From contig CDMY01000255.1 of NCBI GenBank assembly GCA_001179505.1, forward strand, positions 337,936 through 401,935: DNA of 64,000 nt, written 5' to 3'. This stretch comes from Vitrella brassicaformis (Eukaryota; Sar; Vitrellaceae). The notes below the pieces were generated by a model. That model was given only the letters and a program-made list of their open reading frames with translations. It did no database searches and was not told the origin of the DNA. The position numbers were made by a program, and so were the translations under genes. Positions 12,101 through 21,681 of this stretch are shown here, one piece after another (the stretch's first letter is position 1; each line of letters starts with the position of its first letter).

Positions 12101-13752
12101 AAGACTCACCTTCACGACTGCGGACGGACCAACAGACAGACAGACAGACAGACAGGTACAGGCACAACAACCACCAACACACACACATAGGTTTGGTACA
12201 CAGACACTCCATCTGTCGACCTGCCCTGTCGTGTCAGTGGGCTGGCTGCCGTGCATGGCCCCTCGCCTCCCCCCTCCCTCCCCCCTCCCTCCCCCTCCCC
12301 CTCCCCTGTGTGTGTGTTTGTGTAGGTGTGTGTGCACTATAGGTAGGTATGTACTTACGCTGGCGTGGATCTCGAGCTGGATTCCGTGGACCACGACCTT
12401 GTCAGCGTCTCGCTGGTCTCCCACTGCACATCCTCTACACCTGACTCTGAAGGAAGGAGCGAGCGAGGGAAGGAGGAAGGAACCAAGGAAGGAAGCACAC
12501 ATACACACAGATTAAGAAACAAACAAGCAGGCAGGCAGGCACACACGGTGTGTCCATGCCCCCAGCTACTGCAGATAGATACTTGGATGCTACATAGCAT
12601 CAGTATGTACCTGGCTTCCAGCTTTCGAGGAGCTGCGCCACTTCTGTCCGCTCGAACTGCCTTGCAATGTCGCCGGGGGTCTCGCCGTGCTGACCAATCA
12701 AGCAGGCAGGGCAGCAAGCAAGGCACACGCACGTGAGTGATTGAGTGACCAGATACTCAACTAACGAAGGTAGCTAGTTGCTCACTGACTAACTGACTGG
12801 CAGGCTGGCCCAACCCAACTTACTACGTGTACGCCTATCTAGCTTGCATCCCTCCACGGGCCGGAATGTGTCTACCTACCTACCTACCTACCTTGTTGCT
12901 TGCGAAAGCATTGGCACCCGCCTGCGCAGCCGACCAGCACCTCACACATGCAGACAGATACACCGTGGGTGCACACGGGCTTGCCTGCCTGCCGGCTGAC
13001 CTTAAGTAGGGCCCGTGCGCTCTCGACATGGCCTCCCGAAGCAGCGGCGTGAAGGGGCGTGTGCCCATCCTGCAGACAGGCAGACAGCCAGACAGACCCA
13101 CAGGCAGGCAGGCAGGCAGGCAGGCAGAGAAGGGTGGAGGGAGAGCACCGACCGTATTGCGTTAGCAGTGTCAGGAGGCAGACCTGATCTTGTGCGTGTA
13201 TGTTACATCCCGCTGCTGCGAGCAGCCCCACAACGTCGTCCTTGTTATGGCTGGCAGCTAGGTGAAGAGCCGTCCAGCGGAACTGCGTACACACACGACA
13301 CCACACGACACGACACGACCAGCCACGTCACACACACCATTCCTCAGTCAGGCAGCACAGCCATTGCAATCGATCAATGCCCATCAGCATGCCCACCCAC
13401 CCACACACCCACTCACTCACTCACTTGGTTCATGGCATTCAGTCTTGGTTTGCGCGAGAGGATGTACTTGACCACAGCAACCTTGCCATTCGCAGCAGCA
13501 CACATCAATGGCGTCCAGCTTGCCTGCACACCACAGCATGGCACAGACAGCACGGGCAAGGGGAATGCCACGCGTATACTCCTGCAGTGAGGCGGTCTTT
13601 GAGTATAGAGATAGATCTTCTTGACTGGTATATATATAAGACCGCACCGCATCGGTGACGTTGACCGAGATGCCGTGTTCCTCGATTGCCTCTGCCACCT
13701 TGACGAGATCTCCCCGTCGGGCGGCAAGAAACAGCTTCCTACTCGCGCTCAT
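9194..13752 (-). CDS. Ankyrin-repeat protein with long uncharacterised C-terminal region
   Basis: One multi-exon gene whose junctions I followed continuously in frame from start 13752 to stop 9194. Residues 1-34 (MSASRKLFLAARRGDLVKVA) open an ankyrin stack. Three more repeats follow, with hallmarks WTPLMCAAANGKVAVVKYIL, WTALHLAASHNKDDVVGLL, DGHTPLHAAASGGHVESA and a final HGETPGDIARQF. Downstream exons encode an acidic/Ser segment, an aromatic-basic patch (NCWYFKRDKRKLRTW, about 12030-12100), a Pro/Gln-rich linker (11000-11250) and a globular part at 9550-11450 with FQHFLYDRSDGQVVISRYAHA. The end is Gln/His/Lys-rich. I do not recognise the C-terminal domain. Ankyrin repeats imply protein binding; no catalytic motif is evident. 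It is head-to-head with the ML-domain gene. Several introns start with GTAC or GTAG tandem repeats, for example five GTAG units ending at 12896. Confidence 0.72.
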
Positions 13753-13812
13753 CTCTCATACTCTCACCACTACGGCCTCAAAGCACCGAATGCCATTTCC
13801 CTGCGAAAGAAA

Positions 13813-13820
13813 AGCTCGCA
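13813..13820 (-). promoter_or_regulatory. TGCGAGCT octamer, ankyrin/ML promoter
   Basis: The minus strand reads TTGCGAGCTTTTC. It sits near the middle of the 120-bp gap between start codons 13752 and 13873. Confidence 0.55.
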
Positions 13821-13872
13821 ACGAGTCCCGAAACTGCTCCGAAGGAGGCAGACGACAACAAAGGCTACGAAC

Positions 13873-14817
13873 ATGGTCAGGGGCTTGCCAGTCTGCGAAA
13901 GACGTGCGTCGGCACCCATCTTTGTTTGCCAGCAACGTCTTTTCTCGCGGATTGCATGGCTGATAGTGGTGCTGGACATCCTCACTCACGTGGCAGGCTC
14001 CCCGAGGCGTTCGCTCTCAGATCTGACGGATGGGGCATCGTCATCCGTGTCCTCGACCTTCCATCCGTGCAAACACGAAGGTGAGCAGGAGAGGTGGGAA
14101 GGGAGGGAGGGAGGTGATGACGAGTGGTGGTTTGCTGATTGATCAGAGTACCAGTTGGTGTTTGATCACATCCGTGTGTTCCCTGACCCCATCCTTACGG
14201 GCCAGTCGGTCACGGTGGAACTCGGCGGCAGCAACACCGGCCTGGCAGTCACCAGCGGGAAGATAACCATTGCCGTCATACTCGACAGGTACGCACTCAC
14301 TCACTCACTCACTCACACAATCACTCAGGCACTCACGGACGGCACCGACTGACTGACTGACCCACTCAATGACTGCCTGCCGTTGCGTTGCTTCATCCAT
14401 TGATTGCCCCATGTCTGTCAGAGTGCTGCCCTTCTATGTGGAGCTGCCCCTCTGCAGCACTCTCAGTACTGGCTGCCCGATTCCCTCTGGCCCCTTCACC
14501 ACATCAGTGCAGGCATTCCTTCCGGCAGACACACCCAATGGAAACATAGCGGGAAAAATCAAGGTAGGCAGGTGGGAAGGTGGGTGGGTAGTACCTTGCA
14601 GGGCTGGCCAGGCCAGGCCAGATAGATTGACCAAGACGGCAAGGAAGGCTGGCTGAAGGATTTGGTCATGTGTTGTGTGTCTTGGTTGGTGACATGATCA
14701 TGTCAGATGGTCACCGGGGAGCACGAGCTTGCGTGTTACGATGTCCACACAAGGATACAGCGACCTGGCGTCGGGGATGAGCAAGATCGGCAGACTGAAC
14801 ACCTGCTAGTGGGCTGA
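13873..14817 (+). CDS. Secreted ML-domain (MD-2/NPC2-like) lipid-binding protein
   Basis: Exons 13873-14080, 14147-14288, 14422-14563 and 14707-14817 join in frame to 200 residues. Residues 24-45 form a hydrophobic signal segment (IAWLIVVLDILTHVAG), so the protein enters the secretory pathway. From about residue 70 the ML fold follows the family pattern: FDHIRVFPDPILTGQSVTVE, a central strand VLPFYVELPLCSTL, Cys-x-Ile-Pro with GPF, then FLPADTPNGNIAGKIK and ACYDVHTRIQ. ML proteins bind single lipids such as sterols or phosphatidylglycerol/inositol in a beta-sandwich pocket; the ligand here cannot be told. The ATG at 13873 is chosen because the upstream frame overlaps the divergent promoter. 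Cys residues are placed as expected for disulfides. Confidence 0.78.
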
Positions 14818-15416
14818 GGAACAGCAGGGCTCCAGGGAGGCGGACAGGGAGTGACAGGGCTGGGGAGGGTGTGACCATACATGGATCTCCTTTTTTAGGT
14901 CGGCGGCGTCTTCTGTGTGCGTCACGCGCTTTGTACACTAGTGACTTTGACACTCAGTGTTTCCCTGGGCTCAGTATAGAGTAGTTCGGATACTTACTCT
15001 CCACTCATCCATCCACTACATTCACTCCTACCACGCCTTGTCTTTGTCTTTCCTTCAAGAACCGATCGGGCATGTCCTTCTTGTCCATTTCCTTCTTCAG
15101 TGGAGTATCTATTTCCGTGAATGTAGACGGCGAGGGGTCCTTCTCTTTTGTCCATTCGGACGGACGGTAGACTCACGACATTAATGAATGAAGGCATCGC
15201 AGTTGGACATCAACACTGAGACAAATGAGTAATATACACGGTCGGAAACAAGGGGCGCCTAGACAGGTCAGTCAATCCGAGTGGTTCATGTGTAGAGGAG
15301 CGAGGGACGCCCCTCACCAGATCAGTCAACCCGGAGATCTTTCGCTGCGGCTGTGGGGCCCGTCGAGGCCCCAAAAGGAGAGAGCGTTGATTATCCACTG
15401 GCCGAGTCTCCCTCCC
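14818..15416 (+). promoter_or_regulatory. Apicortin 5' region with inverted and direct repeats
   Basis: About 600 bp between tandem genes. It lacks the TGCGAGCT octamer. At 15251-15257 AGGGGCG pairs with CGCCCCT at 15308-15314. Each arm is followed by a near-copy of the same element (GGTCAGTCAATCCGAG near 15267, GATCAGTCAACCCGGAG near 15320). A perfect 7-bp hairpin TGGGGCC-CGTCGA-GGCCCCA lies at 15354-15373, 44 bp before the ATG. A role in transcript folding or regulation is inference only. Confidence 0.4.
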
Positions 15417-16716
15417 ATGGCGCCGAAGCAAAACATCTTTGACAAGCTCACCGATAGCTCCCAATACACGGTACCCCCCCCCCACGATTTTCCGACATTG
15501 CAATCGTACCGTATTGGCTTTCGTTGTACGTTGTTCATCAAGGGGGCCCACAAGCACCGCTTCGACGACTCCGGCCAGGGTCGTGGCATCGCTGGGAGAG
15601 AGGAAATCGTCAACGTGAGCCGACCCCAGATCCCCGCCTGCCCCACAACGATAGCGAGGAACGCGTGATGTCTGCAGGTGGATGGTTCAACCGAGTCGAC
15701 CGCACGCAAACATGCCGTGGAGAAGACCGTCGACCACGTGAGGGGGGCGGGGGGAGGGGAGGGGTGAGAGATGAAGATATGCGTGTGGTTCGAAGGGGGG
15801 GGGGGCCGGGAGTGTCCATCCACTTGTTTTGTGGTTGTTGCTTGTGTGCCTGTGCGTGTATGACTCAATAACACATGTGTCCAGGCCGAGCGTGCGGGTC
15901 GTAAGCCAGTAGTGCAGGGGCCCCTCGGCCAGCAGAAGTTCGGGACTCAGGCGGAGACACCCATCTCCATCTGGCTGTACAAGAACGGCGACAAGCACTT
16001 CAAGGGAGTCAAGGTACGTGATGAATATGTAGTGAGTGAGACAGACAGGAGGGTCCACCTGGGGTGTCTCTCAGGACACGCGGCCTCTCTCTCTCTGTGT
16101 GTCATTGATGTGTTTCTGAACCAAACAGTTCGTCGTCAAGAAGACCATCAGAAACATGGACCAGGTAGGGCGGACGGAAGGACCGGCTGGGGTCAGGCGG
16201 CGCAGGGAGCTAATGCATTAATTGCCCCCAAGCATTGTGTGTATGTATGTATGTGCGATATAAATTCATCCATGGCTCTTCATGGTTTCGTTGGCCTCGA
16301 TGGTCATGTCGACCGCTTGGGTGTGTATGTGCGTGCGTCGCGGCACAATTCATTCAGTTCATCGCTGAGGCCAACAAGCAGGGCTGCCAGCCCAAGAGCG
16401 GTGTGATTCGTAAGATCTACAAGCAGAACATGAAGACTGTTGTCAAGGACCTGGCAGACTTCGAAGACGGCGAAAAATACCTCTGCTGTGGACGTGAGTG
16501 AGAGACACACACAGGCTGCCCACACACTGCATTGGGTTGCTTTGAATGCGTCTCGTTTCAGCCGAGAAGCCCCAGGAGTGAGTCATGAGCCCACCGATCA
16601 AATGGTTCATTCATACCTGGACTTGTTTGTGCCTGTCTGTCTGTCTGTCTGTGTGTGTGTGATTGTGATGGATGTGCAGTGACGCTGACCACATCCCCGC
16701 TGCCTTCTTGGAGTGA
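15417..16716 (+). CDS. Apicortin (p25-alpha fragment plus doublecortin domain)
   Basis: Microtubule-binding protein characteristic of apicomplexans and chromerids, linked in apicomplexans to the apical conoid and its tubulin fibres. Eight exons (15417-15470, 15543-15614, 15678-15737, 15885-16013, 16129-16164, 16358-16493, 16562-16577, 16680-16716) sum exactly to 179 residues. Residues 7-38 form the partial p25-alpha/TPPP motif: FDKLTDSSQYTGAHKHRFD then GQGRGIAGR. The doublecortin domain follows (about residues 85-170): ISIWLYKNGDKHFKGVKFVV and IRKIYKQNMKTVVKDLADF, with LCCGPEKP at its end. The last intron uses donor GTGAGT inside the GAG codon before an in-frame TGA; splicing gives the tail DDADHIPAAFLE. 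Without that intron the protein stops at 16581. The p25-plus-DCX arrangement makes the identification firm. Confidence 0.93.
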
Positions 16717-17105
16717 AGGCATCGATTTGACCGTTTGGATTTTTCAACACACACCATACGTACGTATATGGTACGGACGCATTCATTCAGGCAGTGGGAA
16801 GGAGGTGTATCGATCGACATAGGGAAGAGGAAGTCACCAGCATAGATAACATGGGGGTTGAATAACTAGTGGATGAATGAATCAACACACGAGGGCAGCC
16901 TGGATATGAGTGAATGATCGATGGGGAGGGAGGGAGGGAGGGAGGGATGGGGCAACCACGTCTGAAACCGCTGGCTGCTGACTCCATTCATGTGTGGGAA
17001 CGAACAGAGGACACAGATCTAGAGTAGGCAAGAGGATGGACAGGTCCGTTCGAGTGAACAATCATTCATCGCTGTCTCATGCATTCATTGCAACGAGCTG
17101 ACACA
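16717..17105. other. Intergenic, convergent 3' ends of apicortin and capping enzyme
   Basis: Simple repeats, including five GGGA units near 16925-16945 and ATTC runs. No gene or RNA structure recognised. Confidence 0.5.
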
Positions 17106-19039
17106 CTAGTGTGGGCTCCAGGTGTGAGTCAGCTCCGCCACCTGCTTCTTGCCTTGGTCACGGTAGTCCTGAAACACCCGACATAGCTCCTCGTACGTGA
17201 TGCAGTCCGTAATCGACTGCACACACGCAGGTACGTATGCAACGACATTAGACACGTGACGGCATAATGTCATGTCTCGTCCTTTCGCGAATCTGATGCG
17301 AGCCGGCCTCAAACCCACCTGACCTGTTCCACTTTGTTGACTGTTTTGACATCATTGGCCGTCAGCTTGTCATCTGGAGAAACAAAGGCGCCGGCCCCAT
17401 ACACATGCAGGCACAAGAGAAGAGGTGTGGCAGATCAACGCGCGCAAAGCTATCTACCCCTCCTGTGTGTTGGGTGCCTTTTGCTGCCTGCAGCATACCC
17501 CTGAGGCGTTGGACGATCCATCCGCCCTCCACCCACTCTCCCTGGGCAGTGTACTTGTCCAGGTCAATGGGAAGAAACGTCTTGACGTCCTCGCGGCGAA
17601 AGCACTCCCATATCTGACCGCTCGGATTCAGCTCGTCCGCCTTCCTGCATCAACCAGCGGATTCACACATGGATGCACGCACACACACCAATGCGAACAG
17701 GCGGCCGCGCCACCAAGGGAAAGCTCTGCCAGCCCCCTCCGTGGCCGTGCGGGTGTTTGTGTCTGCGTGTGCCATTCATCTTTTGCGAAGCGTGTGCGTA
17801 CCTTGCTTTGGCCATGAGTTCGTGGTACATGTCCCCAACAGGGGCGAGCCAGCCGTACGGCACGTTGACTCCCTGTCCCGCACACACACACCAGACGGGC
17901 AGATGAGGCACGCATACACTAATGCGGGCGACCGACGACCACAGTGAATGCCATTCCATTCATTGCCTGGCCTTGGCTCACGTGCTTTGCAACGTATAGC
18001 TTCACATAAGCTGGCTCCTTGCCATTGTAGATGACCTCAATGCGGAAGTCAACCTGCATCCACACACCACATGACGCGATGTGACAGAGCACCAGACAGC
18101 TTCGGCTTCCGTCGGTAGCTTACTGTGTTGAGGTGTGGCGGCTTCCACTTCAACAGTTGGCGGCACGTACCTGGGATGTATGGCACCTTCACTGGGGTGA
18201 AGATGATCCCATCAGACTCATGCGGAAGCTTCGACGAGAAACCCATGATCGTCGGGATGTGCCAAATCTCAAAGAAGTCCTGAATCAGCACACACGAATT
18301 GGACTGTGACACTAGCGATGGCAGCACTCAGTGCTAGCCAGCCAAGAGCTCTCTGAACGACCTTGAGGAATATCTCGAAGGGCTCATTTGGAGCCTCGTT
18401 TTGCACCATCCACTGTCGTCGCGGCTCCACGACCTCCACCAATGCCTTCTTCAGGCGCTCGAGAAGGTTCTCCTTGACGACGCTGACGCCGTTGATCGCT
18501 ATCGCATCATAGATGAGGAACCGCAATCGGCGATCTGCAGAGCCACCGCCGTTGCTCGGCTTTGCGACATCCTCCACCAGCTCGCCGTCGAGGAGAGTGT
18601 CGTGGTGCGTCTTGAGCGGCCTTCCGTCATCAGCAGTTGGCAGCTGGCCCCCGGTGCTCCGATCCCTCGTCGGAAGAGTGACAGAGCACTGCATGACCTC
18701 CTCGCTCCGGTCGAGGAGGTACACGTGGCCTCGTCCGTCACTTCCCGTCGCCGCGTAAAGCATGTACCGCACACCATCCGTCTTCTCACAGGCCACGTAC
18801 AGGTTCCGGAGAATCTCTGACAAATTCGACTTGCTCAGGGAGACAGGTTGAGAGCCAGGAAAGGAAGACTCAGACCACACGCAAAGCTTCCGGCAGCGCT
18901 CGCGAATCTGCGAATAACGAACCAACATGAGAACACAACAGAACAAAGCACGATAGTTGGCTCCTGACGTTGACCCCACCTGAGTCAGCAGGCGGGCATG
19001 CTTGGGGTGCTCTAGCCTGTGCATTCCGGCTGGGTGCAT
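17106..19039 (-). CDS. mRNA capping enzyme, guanylyltransferase (monofunctional)
   Basis: Transfers GMP from GTP to the 5' diphosphate end of nascent nuclear mRNA. Eight exons (18980-19039, 18362-18907, 18124-18279, 17982-18053, 17802-17872, 17499-17644, 17324-17373, 17106-17216) sum exactly to 403 residues. Nucleotidyltransferase motifs are in order: I EKTDGVRYMLYA (the Lys is the GMP attachment site), III HDTLLDGELV, IV SDGIIFTP, V LLKWKPPH. An OB-fold region with EWVEGGWIVQRLR follows. No RNA triphosphatase domain precedes motif I, so the triphosphatase must be a separate protein, as in fungi and apicomplexans. The start at 19039 is the first ATG; another lies at 19024. It is head-to-head with poly(A) polymerase. 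Confidence 0.94.
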
Positions 19040-19080
19040 CCTTGTACGACTGGATAGACGGAATGATCGGTACGGCGGGA

Positions 19081-19092
19081 GAGGATATCCTC
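19081..19092. promoter_or_regulatory. 12-bp perfect palindrome between capping enzyme and poly(A) polymerase
   Basis: GAGGATATCCTC is fully self-complementary and lies inside the 185-bp divergent promoter. It may be a dimer-binding site; function unknown. Confidence 0.4.
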
Positions 19093-19137
19093 GCGAATTC
19101 CTCGGAATGGGGAAAATCCCGTCGATCGGCAGCGGAG

Positions 19138-19145
19138 TGCGAGCT
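19138..19145 (+). promoter_or_regulatory. TGCGAGCT octamer, capping enzyme/poly(A) polymerase promoter
   Basis: GTGCGAGCTTTC lies in the 185-bp gap, 99 bp from the capping ATG and 80 bp from the poly(A) polymerase ATG. Confidence 0.55.
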
Positions 19146-19224
19146 TTCTAGTCAGGAGTGGGTCCTCGGGCGTGATTCATCGTACCGTCGCCGCTGTTCT
19201 GCCATCATCGAAGTGAGCGCGAGA

Positions 19225-21536
19225 ATGATGTCTGGCGCAGCGAATCCCGTGGGATCTGGCTCTTGGGGTGGAACTGCCGTAAGCCAAAGCTGACACAGAC
19301 AACACGCGTTTATCACCGGCTGCTTGACTTTGCCTTCAGATATCGATGGAAGGGCCCAGGGCGAGAGACGTGGAGCTTTCTCAGCGTCTGAAAGGCACGT
19401 TGGAGGGCCATGGGCTTTTCGAGAGCGATGAAGAGACGCTGCACCGTCAACAGATTCTTCTTGGTGAGACGGGGTAATACGAGTGAGTAATCGGAGCCGT
19501 GCCGGATCTCTGTGTCTTGTCAGAGCTGGATTCCATCATCAAGGAGTGGATATACGAAGTCGGCGTGAGTCAGGGAATGGCCGAGGAGGAGGCAAGGCAA
19601 GCTGGTGGCAAGATCTTCACCTTCGGCTCGTACCGCCTCGGTGTTGTGTCGCCCGGCTCCGACATCGACACTCTCTGTGTCGCTCCGACTCATGTGTCAC
19701 GGGATTCCTTTAACACCCTTCTGGCGGCCAAGCTATCCCAACACCCAAGCGTCAGGAAGGTGCAGCCTGTGCCGAATGCATTCACGCCGGTGATCAAGCT
19801 GAACTACGATGGCATTGACATCGACCTGCTCTTTGCGAATCTCCCGAGGCCGACGATCCCTCCGGAGATGGAGGACCTCGACGATGACAACATCCTGCGC
19901 AATCTAGACGAGAAGACCGTTCGGTCTCTCAACGGCTGTCGAGTCGCTGACATGATTCTCAAGCTAGTCCCGAACAAGGAGAACTTCAGGATGACACTAC
20001 GCTTCATCAAGCTGTGGGCGCGTAATAGGGGAGTCTACTCAAACGTCATCGGGTACCTGGGGGGCGTCTCGTGGGCACTGCTGGTCGCAAGGGTATGTCA
20101 GCTGTACCCCAATATGTCTCCAAGCCAGCTGGTCCACCGCTTCTTCCGTGTCTACGCGAAGTGGTGAGGCACGCTCCGTGTGCATCTCCACCTTTGACTT
20201 CGTGTATGTGCCTTATGCCCCAGGAATTGGAAGATCCCTATCTTGCTGACACGTGTGAAGGAGCCGCAGAGCTCGCCTGGCTTGATGGGATTCAGGGTCT
20301 GGAATCCCAAGGTGAACCCAGCAGACAAGCAACACCTGATGCCGATCATAACGCCTGCGTTTCCAAGCATGAACTCGACTCACAACGTGACGTTGACGAC
20401 TCTGCGGGTGATGAAGGGAGAGTTTGAGAGGGGGCACGAGATAGCTGACAACGTCAACAAGGGACACGCAACGTGGAATGACATCCTCCAAGAGGCAGAC
20501 TTCTTCCGGTCTGCCAAGCGCTTCCTCATGATTGAGAGTCTGGCCAAGACAGAGCAGGCACGAAAATTGGGTCTCAATCATTGGTCCCATTGGTCTTGTG
20601 TTTGCATGTATGTTCAGGTCCACCGAAAGTGGCACGGGTGGATTGAATCAAAGCTTCGTTTCCTGATCAAGGCCCTCGAGCAGATGGCCAACGTGGAGGT
20701 TCATCCCTGGCCTAAATCATACGATTTGCAGGTTCGCGAGCACTCCAGCTTTTCTGCAGACCATCGATCAACGATTGTACTTCGCTACGCATGCAGGATG
20801 ATGAGTGGGAGTATGCGACTGCGATGTTCATCGCTCTCATTCCGAAGAGCAACGCGACGATTGACATGAGACGGCCAATGACGGACTTTTGCGAGATGTT
20901 GTACACTTGGGAGGTGAGTCAATGATTCCAGTGGTGTACTTATGGAGTACTGGCTTCTTGGCTGAATGCTCTGGTGAACAGGATATGAGCACGCATTCCG
21001 ACGCCGCCCAAGTCCGATTCAAAAGCCTGAAAAGGTCTGAGCTTCCGCACTCGGTCTTCCCCAGATCCTCAGCCGATGAAGAGGCCGCTGGAGATGTGGC
21101 AGCTGTAGCGCAGGATGGCGAAGTCACTTCCGCTGTAGCGGGGGTCCAACGCAACTTCTCCGGTGACGAAGTAGAAATTGCCCGGCCTGCCAGCCCCATC
21201 GAGAATACTGAAGGTGAGGGTCTAGACCGATGCAACGCAAATTTCCATCTTGTGCCATTTTCTTTTCTCTCAGATGTTAGCGTCCGTCCTGAAAAGAGGC
21301 CTCGTGTAACCGAAGCGTCGCATGGCGAAACCGCGAGACAGGCTGCGCAATGTCAGTGCCCAGAAACAGCGAGTATCGGAAAAACATGCTCACTTTCTGA
21401 TATCGTTGCCTGTCCAGTCGATTTCGTGAGCCAAGACAATAGCGGCAAGGTGGTAGTTGCGGCCGGGCGCCGCCTTGCTGGTCGAGTGAAAAAGAGGCTA
21501 GTAGTTAGGCTTTCGATGAAAGAATCACCGATGTGA
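19225..21536 (+). CDS. Nuclear poly(A) polymerase
   Basis: Adds the poly(A) tail to cleaved pre-mRNA. Exons 19225-19278, 19340-19463, 19524-20163, 20224-20731, 20797-20913, 20982-21213 and 21274-21536 sum exactly to 645 residues. The nucleotidyltransferase core carries GGKIFTFGSYRLGV followed by SPGSDIDTLCV (two catalytic Asp) and the third Asp in YDGIDIDLLFANL. The central domain has RFIKLWARNRGVYSN and GFRVWNPKVNP. The RNA-binding domain has HRKWHGWIESKLRFLIKALE. The C-terminal 170 residues are Ser/basic and of low complexity. A 60-nt in-frame segment at about 20566-20625 has no counterpart in the family and may be a retained or GC-AG intron. It is transcribed divergently from the capping enzyme. 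Confidence 0.95.
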
Positions 21537-21681
21537 ATCATGTCCGTGCAAGTCGTCCGCACTCATCCATTGACACGCACAGAGGAATCACTGTGCAGCG
21601 TGTCATGATCGTATGTGTGAACGTCCTACTACATGGAGTTTCATCACACTCCCATGATGTCATGTAATAAAGACTAACGCA

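Noticed and set aside
12890-13130. Regular short repeats resembling an array
   Set aside because: They are GTAG and CAGG microsatellites at intron ends, not spaced repeats with unique spacers; no CRISPR.
14880-15200. Possible tRNA or small RNA between ML and apicortin genes
   Set aside because: No cloverleaf, internal A/B boxes or known RNA signature could be drawn by eye.
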